Source of the DNA: a bacterium
GTDB lineage: Bacteria; JAJVIF01
Direction of reading: 5' to 3'
DNA: 64,000 bases
NCBI GenBank assembly: GCA_022072165.1
Contig: JAJVIF010000001.1
Location: 461,353-525,352 of the forward strand
Part shown: in pieces, positions 18,092-24,775 of the stretch
Layout: each line of letters begins with the position of its first letter
Numbering within the stretch: position 1 is the stretch's first letter
Notes under the pieces: model-generated
What the model was told of the DNA's origin: nothing
What the model saw: the letters and a program-made list of their open reading frames with translations, nothing else
The model's database searches: none
Program-made: the position numbers and the translations under genes

Positions 18092-18286
18092 TTAGCTGAC
18101 TGGACTCCCCGCCGGGGCATCCTGCTCCGGGGTCAGCACTATTACACGCCCATCTGCAGTCGTAGTAGCGAGCAGCATCCCCTGCGATTCCACGCCCCGC
18201 AGTTTCTGCGGTGCCAGATTCGTCAGCACCACAATCTTGCGCCCGACCATCGACTCCGGCGTGTAATGCTCTGCGATGCCAGAGAT
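18092..18286 (-). pseudogene. Remnant of the metG 3' end
   Basis: These 195 bases match the last 65 codons of metG (19616-19810), including the TAA stop, with scattered substitutions. Homology ends abruptly near 18286. There is no start or upstream coding sequence, so it is a dead fragment left by the tandem duplication. Confidence 0.85.
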
Positions 18287-18294
18287 GCTAGTTC

Positions 18295-18399
18295 ACTCTG
18301 TTGTTCTCAGCTGTTGTACGGCATCCAGAACTGGTGCGGGAGCATCTGGCTATTGTCTACTTGGAAGCGCTCGTGAGCCTCGACCGGGCCGCCGCCTAG
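18295..18399 (+). pseudogene. Remnant of the HD-GYP gene 3' end
   Basis: These bases match the last 35 codons of the HD-GYP gene (16158-16262), including the TAG stop; identity is clear from about 18323 on. It abuts the metG remnant, marking the junction between the two duplicate copies. Confidence 0.8.
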
Positions 18400-18568
18400 C
18401 TAGTTCCGGTCTCTCCGAATAACTGGCAATGAGACTGTTGGCAACGTGATGCCGTGAAGGCGTCGCAAGCCAAAATCAGGAAGCCCTCCGGCGGGCAATG
18501 AATGCCGGAAGCTGGAGGGCAGAAGTGTGTAGCACTGCGAGTCAGGCCAGTGCTGAAGAAACTGGAGG

Positions 18569-19492
18569 CTAGTTGACCTGGGAGACCAGAAAGAGTTGAT
18601 AGCCCTCGGTCGACAGGCGCGGGTCGCCTGGCTTCAATATCTCGCCCGTGCTGCGCAGAGATCCGACCGCTGGGTCAAAGGTGATGGTGAAGAGGCGCTC
18701 TGGGCTCCAGCCGGACTGATCACGCTCGCTGACCCGGATGAGATTGTGCTCAGTGTTGATCCAGACTTCGATCCCGAACTGCGATGGGGCGAGCAGGCCC
18801 GGTTGCGGCTGCATTCGATTCGCGCGGAGGTGCAACTGTTGCAGCAGCTCTGCGTGGCTCTCGGGTAGTCGGCCCATCAACTGTCCGAAATCCTTGATTC
18901 GTTGCACGACGGCAAAAGTGGCCATCTCAGTGCTCAGCGACGGCACTCCCGTGAGTTGCTTCTCAAGCTTCTGTCTGTATGACTTCGAGACCGTTCCCGG
19001 TTCACCCACCGTGAACTGAATCCCTAATGCTTCCTGATCCAGAACCAGGATGAAAGAGCCGGGAGGAGCGGACTCTCCAGTGGCCCCGTCGATGATCGGC
19101 CAGTCGGTCTGATCGCTCCGTATGGGATGATAAAACAGTGGGTAGGAATCGAACAGCACAGTCAAACTTCGGGGGCGATGTCCACGATCCGCCGTGAATG
19201 TGTCGATGCTGTCCAGTATCTCGTGGAAAAAAATCCCGTCGAAGAGGATTTGCTGTCGGCTAGGGATGTCGCCGTTGACAGCTCGAGCCATCAGCTTGAT
19301 TTCGGGAATCCAGAGATTTTCTGGATAGCCCTCTTGAGGGCAATCATAGATGCAGAGTTGGCTGGCAACATCCTCTTTCAGAAGCTTCCAGCAGCAGAAG
19401 GGGGGACTGGCCTCCGCCGACGAGATCGGACCAGGAATGCCGCTAAAGATGCTCAACATCAGCACACTGAGCAGCAACCAGAGTTTGGACAC
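18569..19492 (-). CDS. Chimeric exported protein (Cys-rich signal peptide fused to lipoprotein body)
   Basis: The product is 307 residues from GTG 19492, with GGAGG seven bases upstream; the left copy uses ATG at the same place. Residues 1-57 match the N-terminus of the Cys-rich protein at 17477, with an SPI-type signal peptide. From about residue 61 (WIPEIKLMARAVNGD) it matches the body of the lipoprotein at 16431, so the lipobox and linker are lost and the mature protein should be soluble. The junction falls near 19310-19322. The frame is open throughout and the pseudopilin-like modules are intact, which suggests it is expressed and maintained. Confidence 0.87.
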   Translation of the reverse strand: MSKLWLLLSVLMLSIFSGIPGPISSAEASPPFCCWKLLKEDVASQLCIYDCPQEGYPENLWIPEIKLMARAVNGDIPSRQQILFDGIFFHEILDSIDTFTADRGHRPRSLTVLFDSYPLFYHPIRSDQTDWPIIDGATGESAPPGSFILVLDQEALGIQFTVGEPGTVSKSYRQKLEKQLTGVPSLSTEMATFAVVQRIKDFGQLMGRLPESHAELLQQLHLRANRMQPQPGLLAPSQFGIEVWINTEHNLIRVSERDQSGWSPERLFTITFDPAVGSLRSTGEILKPGDPRLSTEGYQLFLVSQVN

Positions 19493-19534
19493 GAATCGAC
19501 CTCCAACTGGGACATGCTCCGCAACTCAACGAAC

Positions 19535-19561
19535 TACGCGAAGTACGCGAAGTACGCACGA
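19535..19561. repeat. 9-bp tandem repeat upstream of the chimeric gene
   Basis: Two full TACGCGAAG units (19535-19552) and a degenerate TACGCACGA unit correspond to the longer array at 17993-18037. Confidence 0.8.
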
Positions 19562-19615
19562 GACAATATCACAGCATTGGACTGCGGTGCAAATGCATCC
19601 CTTGATCCGCAAAAA

Positions 19616-21589
19616 TTAGCTGACTGGACTCCCCGCTGCGGCATCCTGCTCCGGGCTCAGGACAATGACGCGCCCGTCTGCCGTCGTGGCAGCGAGCAGC
19701 ATCCCCTGCGATTCCACGCCCCGCAGTTTCCGCGGTGCCAGATTCACCAGCACCACAATCTTGCGCCCAACCATCGACTCCGGCGTGTAATGCTCTGCGA
19801 TGCCCGACACAATGGTCCGCTCTTCGGTTCCCAGCGAAACGGTCAGTTTCAGGAGCTTGTCCGCACCTTCCACCCGTTCTGCCGCCGTCACTTCCGCGAC
19901 CCGCAGGTCGAGCTTTCCAAAATCGTCGTACTGAATCTCGCCCTTGTCGCCACCCTTTTTCTTGACCGGCGGCGCGGGAGTCGCGATGGCGTTCGCCGGT
20001 GGCGCTGCCGGGGCGCTCCCGGCAGCAAGCCGCTCGAAGTAGGCCGCTTCATCGATGCGCGGCACGATCGGCTCTCCCAGGCGGGTAAGAGTCCCGGCTG
20101 GCAACAGGCCCAGCGTATGCGCCGCCTGTCGCGGCTGTTCTGCCGCCAGTCCATCAAGGCCCAGCTGGCTCCAGATGGCCTGTGCCAGATTGGGGATGTA
20201 GGGGCTCAGGGCGATGGCGATCAGTCGCAGGGCATCGAGCATGTCATAGAGCGTTTGGTCAAGGGCAGCATCATTCCCCTGCTTCGACAGCGCCCAGGGG
20301 GCCCGGGAGTCGATGAATTTGTTGATGCCCCGTACAACTTCCCAGACCTGCTCCAGCGCCGACTGCAGGCGAAACTCCTCCAGCTCGGCATCAGACGACG
20401 GCAGGACCCGGGCGATGAGCTCCTGCAGGTCGCTATAGGCCGGGTCCGGCGGAGTCTCTGGACGTGCTGGGACAGTTCCCTGTCGGTAGCGTCCGAGCAT
20501 GGAGAGTGAGCGATGGAGCGCATTCCCCAGATCATTGGCGAGGTCGCTGTTCACCCGGTGGATGAACGCTTCGTCGCTGAAGGTGCCATCGCTGCCGAGG
20601 GACGCCTCCCGTAGCAGGTAATAGCGGAAGGGGTCGGGCCCGAACTCTTCGATGAACGGCTCAGGCTGGATGAGATTTCCTCGGGACTTGGAGATTTTCT
20701 GGTCGTCTTTGACCCAGAAACCGTGTGCCACGACTCCCCGGGTCAGGGGCAACTCCGCGGCGAGTAACACGGCGGGCATGATCACCGTGTGGAACCAGAG
20801 AATGTCTTTCCCGATCAGATGCACGATGTTGGGCCACAGATGTCCGAAGCGGGCCGGATCGACCCGATAGCTGCTGGCGGTGGCATAGCCCAGCAGCGCA
20901 TCGACCCAGACATAGCAGACATGTCCTGGAGCCAGGGAGTCGAGGGGCACGCCCCACTCGATGCTGGTTCGAGTGATCGAGAGGTCCTTGAGTTCCTCGC
21001 CCTGGAGTCGCGAGAGAATCTCGTTCCGCCGACTCTCGGGGCGAATCCGCTCGGGCTCCTTCGCATACAGGTCCAGGAGCGCCTGCCGGTAGGCTGACAT
21101 CCGGAAGTAAAAGGTCTCTTCACTGGTCCAGACCAGGTCAGCGGTGCCGTTATCTGCCTCGACCTGCTCCTTTTCGCTTTCGGGAACAAAGCGCTCTTCT
21201 GAGACGCTGTACCAGCCCTCGTAGGAACCCGAATAAATCGCTCCTCGCTCCTGGAGGCGATCCACCACTTCCTGCACGTCCAGATAATGCGCTGGCTCTG
21301 TGGTCCGGACATAGCGGTCGTAGCTCATCCCGAATATGTCCCAGAGCTCTTTGGTGTAGGTGACGATGTCGTCGCACCAGGCCTGGGGAGTCTTGTCGTG
21401 TTTCTTCGCCGTGTTCGCGATTTTCTGACCGTGCTCATCCGCCCCGGTGATAAACCAGACTTCCGATCCGCACTGACGGTAATACCTCGCCAGGGTGTCG
21501 GCGATGCAGGTGGAATAGGTATGGCCGATGTGCGGGCGACCATTGGTGTAGTACAGGGGGGTAGTGATGCCGAAGACCGGAGGGGTCAT
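19616..21589 (-). CDS. metG: Methionine--tRNA ligase
   Basis: The product is 657 residues and charges initiator and elongator tRNA(Met). The class I HIGH motif is PHIGH (19-23). The KMSKS loop is KISKSRGN (about 300). The connective peptide has GWYSVSEERF and lacks the Cys knuckles of the E. coli type. The anticodon-binding domain follows. A Pro/Ala-rich linker joins a C-terminal Trbp111-like tRNA-binding domain (about 550-657; [27 protein letters not shown]). The last 65 codons are duplicated as a remnant at 18092. Confidence 0.97.
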   Translation of the reverse strand: MTPPVFGITTPLYYTNGRPHIGHTYSTCIADTLARYYRQCGSEVWFITGADEHGQKIANTAKKHDKTPQAWCDDIVTYTKELWDIFGMSYDRYVRTTEPAHYLDVQEVVDRLQERGAIYSGSYEGWYSVSEERFVPESEKEQVEADNGTADLVWTSEETFYFRMSAYRQALLDLYAKEPERIRPESRRNEILSRLQGEELKDLSITRTSIEWGVPLDSLAPGHVCYVWVDALLGYATASSYRVDPARFGHLWPNIVHLIGKDILWFHTVIMPAVLLAAELPLTRGVVAHGFWVKDDQKISKSRGNLIQPEPFIEEFGPDPFRYYLLREASLGSDGTFSDEAFIHRVNSDLANDLGNALHRSLSMLGRYRQGTVPARPETPPDPAYSDLQELIARVLPSSDAELEEFRLQSALEQVWEVVRGINKFIDSRAPWALSKQGNDAALDQTLYDMLDALRLIAIALSPYIPNLAQAIWSQLGLDGLAAEQPRQAAHTLGLLPAGTLTRLGEPIVPRIDEAAYFERLAAGSAPAAPPANAIATPAPPVKKKGGDKGEIQYDDFGKLDLRVAEVTAAERVEGADKLLKLTVSLGTEERTIVSGIAEHYTPESMVGRKIVVLVNLAPRKLRGVESQGMLLAATTADGRVIVLSPEQDAAAGSPVS

Positions 21590-21670
21590 AGCTACGCGAG
21601 CACTCCTTGGACAGGACGGATGGGTCCAGTAGTGGCCTTTTGAGGGCCGACCGGGGATGGTAACACCCCG

Positions 21671-21940
21671 TCAGGAGGCACTCAGGTCGTCATCGTGGAC
21701 TTGCAGCACATCGGTGAGGGTGACATCGAGCAGTTCCAGACGTTCCAGCAAGTCATGGACTGCCTGGTGACTCGTGAAGCCGGTCCCTGTGGGCCACGAT
21801 GGCTGATCAGGCACCATCACTTGCCAGCGATAGTCCGTCTCCGGGTCGTCCTCATCGGGAGGTGTCGCGACAAGCCGGATGTCCTGCACTCCGAGGCGTG
21901 CCCGAAAGTGCGTGATGGTGACAGGACGCCGGCTCCGCAT
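21671..21940 (-). CDS. Small hypothetical protein
   Basis: The product is 89 residues from ATG 21940, 28 bases after the stop of giant lipoprotein 2 on the same strand. The Shine-Dalgarno is weak. The sequence is natural-looking: a Thr/Arg N-terminus, an acidic EDDPETDYRWQVMVPD middle, and an amphipathic helix ending in an acidic tail (VHDDDLSAS). I recognise no family. It may be co-transcribed with the lipoprotein. Confidence 0.55.
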   Translation of the reverse strand: MRSRRPVTITHFRARLGVQDIRLVATPPDEDDPETDYRWQVMVPDQPSWPTGTGFTSHQAVHDLLERLELLDVTLTDVLQVHDDDLSAS

Positions 21941-21968
21941 CGTCCCGTGATTGTACAGATCGGCGGGG

Positions 21969-24575
21969 CTACGGCGGGGTGACAGCGTAGGTCTGGTAGC
22001 GCGCCCGGCCGGTCGCGATGGCGGTGGAGTTGAGTCCGGCCACGATGACCCGGTTGCCGGCATTGGAGTACCCCACACGTCCCTGTGTGTGGGTTTCTCC
22101 GGCGATGGAGGGGATGATGGCGAAGTCTTCGACCAGTTTGAACTGTCCGCTGGGTGTAAGGAGCGCTCCCCAGATTTCCTGTCGACCGTTCACCATGCGG
22201 TCATCATCCCAGACCGCATGAATGCGATTGCTGGTATCGATGGCGAGCTGTGTCCTGGCCGGGTTGTTCGTGCCCGGAGCAGCCCCGCTGGTGTTGCTGA
22301 TGCGGATTGGGAGACTCCAGCCATCACCAGTCGTGAACTTTGTCAGGAAAACGGCGGTTTGGGTCGCGCTGCCGTTCATGTCATCAATCCAGGCCACGAC
22401 CGGCTCGTTGTTGCTGTTGATCGAGATCGCGACTTCTGTGAGTCCGCCATCAGCATACGGTGCACCGGTGAGCAGGACCGGAGCACCGTCCCAGCTTCCC
22501 GGAGTCCCATGAAGCCACTTGCGGTAGTAGATCTCATCGACCGATGCGGCACCCTGGATTTCCCAGACGATGTGGAGGTTGTTGGCTCCATCGATAGCGG
22601 CCGCGACATTTGCAGACGGAAGCGCAGTGATTCCGGTGTCGACCGGCCCCGGCAGCTGGGTGAAGACAGCAGGATGGATGAAGGCGTTTGTGGTCTGGTA
22701 CAGCGTCAGACGCGAGGGGTTGTGTCCCAGGGTCGTGGAGGTATTCCGGACCAGGACATACGCCGTGTTGGCGATGGTGCGGCTGGGAAGCACGATCGGC
22801 TGGCGATAGGTGCCGGCGGTTTCGATTTCGACGCCGTTACTCACAGCGCCATAGTTCACAAGTCCGCCACTCTCACTCTGGCAGGCGAGGTAGGTCAGAT
22901 CGTTGCCCGTATCTATCGCCGCAAGGGAGGGGAGCCCATTGGCCATCACGCCGATGCTGAAGCCATTCGCGCTTGGAGCGGCAGCTCCACCGGCGTAGCT
23001 GGTGAGGGTCGCAGCCGGATTCAGCCAGGTGCGGCCATCGTCCGTGCTCCGGTAGATGCGGATGGTGTTCGGTGAAGCCGAGTGGACGCCGCAATAGACA
23101 TCACCATTGCCCTGCACGGCAATCACCCGGGTTTGCGCTGGACTGCCAATGTTGATGGCAGTACTGCCCATGTCCGCGTTGATGCCCACGCCCGGGACCG
23201 GATCCGGGGTGATATTCCCCAACACGGCCGTGGGGACTACCGGAATGCGGACCACCTGATAGCGGGTCGAAGAAAGCCGGGTCACAGGCTGGAGGGACTC
23301 GTTCAGGACGATCGGCAGAGTGGTGTCCGTGGCATCGTCCTGATCCTGGGTGTCCTGCACCCGCAGGAGCCCCAGGACATCGACCGTGGTGGTCGGATTG
23401 AAGAGGTCTTCGTTGTTCAGCGAGACACTACTCGTAATCAGCGGGGCAGTCCCCAGGGGAGCGGTGCCGGGGAATGGGGCAATGGTGGCCAGCTGAGGAG
23501 CGGAGAGCGAGACATTTAGCACGTTTGAATTCTCGGAGATCAGCGACGGATTGGACGGATCCGGAAAAGCGGGTGCGACCGAAGCTCCATGATCCCAGTC
23601 GAGCACCGTCAGATCGATCAGCACGATGTCGCTGCTGATGCCGGACCGGAGGAAGCCTGAGACTGTCGCGTTGATATGCTGGACATCACCCGCGGCCTCT
23701 GGCAGCAGATAGCGCAGACTGGCAGGATTCCCAGGCTCGGGGAGCCGCTTCGCCTTGGGGTTCGGGGTTGCCCGGGGGTCCATGTACTTGGCGACCGGCA
23801 CGAGCACAAAGTCGATGGCACCGCTGGTGGCATCCAGATCAAAGGTTACATCGACCGAACTCCCCTGTGGAAACACGTCGAATCCTGTCGGACTCAGCAG
23901 CGCACTGCCGGTCCAGCCATGCGCGCCCGGCTGGTAGTTCCCCAGGGGATTCAGCGGGTCGATTCCCTTGGCCACGAGGCGGTATGGGAAGAGATTGGTG
24001 CTCGCTGCACCCAGAGTACTGCGGTTAAAAGTCGACCCGGGATCGCGATAGCCATCGGCGTTTCGGAGCAGACTCCCATTGGTTGCCAGTGGGCCTTCGC
24101 CGAAGTTAAACGTATCAGTTCCAGGTGTCACGACGAGGGCCGTGACATCGAACAGATGCAGGTCGATGCGCTTGGTCGACGAAGCCGGTGGCACCAGGTC
24201 GGCGGGCGCAGCAAACGGATGGGAGAAGCGAACAGTCACCATGACTCGCCCGGCTTCAGGGCCTGGTCCGATCTGCACCAGCTGCACATCACGGGGACCG
24301 AAGAACGGGCGCGGCGACAGCAAGTAGAGGTCGCCCTGCCTTGCGGCAGATCGCAGGGGAGTCACCGATCCGGTCAGCGACTCCAGGTCTGCGCTAACCG
24401 CATACGCGCCCATCGCCGCCTCCGCCATTCCACCAGGAGCAGCATAGACCTGACTGGCAGTCAGTGGGTCAGGTGTCGACTCCAGACCAGCAACCGAAGG
24501 TGCTTCGCTGGAAGCGGAGCAGGCAGCGAGCAGCAGGCTGAGCAGCGAGAGCTGAGGGAACAGGGGATGGCGCAT
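21969..24575 (-). CDS. Giant lipoprotein 2 with Asp-box beta-propeller
   Basis: The product is 868 residues from ATG 24575, with GGAGG six bases upstream. Lipobox LLAAC gives Cys19. Residues about 75-480 are the shared family domain: GDLYLLSPRPFF, FSHPFAAP.DLVPP, KRIDLHLFDVTALVV, NADGYRDPG, FPYRLVAKGIDPLNPLGNY, LAPTGFDVFPQG-like, KYMDPRATPNPKAKRLP, LRYLLPEAAGDVQ and LDWDHGASVA, then LNESLQPVTRLSSTRYQVVR. Residues about 490-868 carry Asp-box STDDGRTW (about 510) and repeated IHAVWDDDR-type strands, as in BNR/sialidase-fold propellers. The sialidase catalytic Arg triad is not evident, so binding is more likely than hydrolysis. Confidence 0.87.
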   Translation of the reverse strand: MRHPLFPQLSLLSLLLAACSASSEAPSVAGLESTPDPLTASQVYAAPGGMAEAAMGAYAVSADLESLTGSVTPLRSAARQGDLYLLSPRPFFGPRDVQLVQIGPGPEAGRVMVTVRFSHPFAAPADLVPPASSTKRIDLHLFDVTALVVTPGTDTFNFGEGPLATNGSLLRNADGYRDPGSTFNRSTLGAASTNLFPYRLVAKGIDPLNPLGNYQPGAHGWTGSALLSPTGFDVFPQGSSVDVTFDLDATSGAIDFVLVPVAKYMDPRATPNPKAKRLPEPGNPASLRYLLPEAAGDVQHINATVSGFLRSGISSDIVLIDLTVLDWDHGASVAPAFPDPSNPSLISENSNVLNVSLSAPQLATIAPFPGTAPLGTAPLITSSVSLNNEDLFNPTTTVDVLGLLRVQDTQDQDDATDTTLPIVLNESLQPVTRLSSTRYQVVRIPVVPTAVLGNITPDPVPGVGINADMGSTAINIGSPAQTRVIAVQGNGDVYCGVHSASPNTIRIYRSTDDGRTWLNPAATLTSYAGGAAAPSANGFSIGVMANGLPSLAAIDTGNDLTYLACQSESGGLVNYGAVSNGVEIETAGTYRQPIVLPSRTIANTAYVLVRNTSTTLGHNPSRLTLYQTTNAFIHPAVFTQLPGPVDTGITALPSANVAAAIDGANNLHIVWEIQGAASVDEIYYRKWLHGTPGSWDGAPVLLTGAPYADGGLTEVAISINSNNEPVVAWIDDMNGSATQTAVFLTKFTTGDGWSLPIRISNTSGAAPGTNNPARTQLAIDTSNRIHAVWDDDRMVNGRQEIWGALLTPSGQFKLVEDFAIIPSIAGETHTQGRVGYSNAGNRVIVAGLNSTAIATGRARYQTYAVTPP

Positions 24576-24670
24576 GGACGTCCTCCGGCGCAGGGCGAGC
24601 GAACGAGTCAGTTGTGATGCGGGAACGGCAGGCAGTCCGTTGCGTCGCCAGGCAATCCGTGGCCCTGGCA

Positions 24671-24700
24671 AGTATAGAGGGGCAGCCATGGTCGAAGCAA
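24671..24700 (-). promoter_or_regulatory. Sigma-70-type promoter for giant lipoprotein 2
   Basis: On the minus strand TTGCTT (24695-24700) and TATACT (24671-24676) are 18 bases apart. The -35 box directly overlaps the T tract of the terminator for the upstream lipoprotein gene. Confidence 0.6.
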
Positions 24701-24731
24701 AAAGCCGGACCTCAATTCGCTTTGAAGTCCG
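24699..24731 (-). terminator. Terminator after giant lipoprotein 3
   Basis: On the minus strand a 10-bp stem (24706-24715 with 24722-24731) contains one G-U pair and has a 6-base loop. It is followed by GC and a run of five T. Confidence 0.8.
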
Positions 24732-24775
24732 ACGGTTCATCTTCAGCCTCGTGCAGGGCGATTAAGCCGAAGGGC

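Larger units (their letters stand above)
16158..18286. repeat. Left copy of a 2.1-kb tandem segmental duplication
   Basis: This block runs from inside the 3' end of the HD-GYP gene, through the lipoprotein and Cys-rich genes, to a 195-base remnant of the metG 3' end. It aligns with 18295-19810 at an offset of 2137 on the left side and 1524 on the right side. The two copies differ at many sites and are clearly not recent. Conserved landmarks are the hairpin at 16347-16380, the last 250 residues of the lipoprotein and the start of the Cys-rich protein. Confidence 0.9.
18295..19810. repeat. Right copy of the tandem segmental duplication, with internal deletion
   Basis: This is the second copy of the 2.1-kb unit. 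Compared with the left copy it lacks about 613 bases, matching the left-copy interval of about 17163-17778. The right end lies inside intact metG. The deletion created the chimeric gene at 18569-19492. Confidence 0.88.

Noticed and set aside
17585-18376. 263-codon plus-strand frame across the duplication junction
   Set aside because: It covers the antisense of the Cys-rich gene, the 9-bp repeats and two gene remnants; the repeated YARYARYAR stretch is only the translated repeat.
19127-20509. 460-codon plus-strand frame over the chimeric gene and metG
   Set aside because: It is antisense to metG and the chimeric gene and has no motif.
21951-24617. Two long plus-strand frames (374 and 313 codons) antisense to giant lipoprotein 2
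   Set aside because: The product is Arg/Gly/His-rich and unlike any family, while the minus strand has signal peptide and paralogues.
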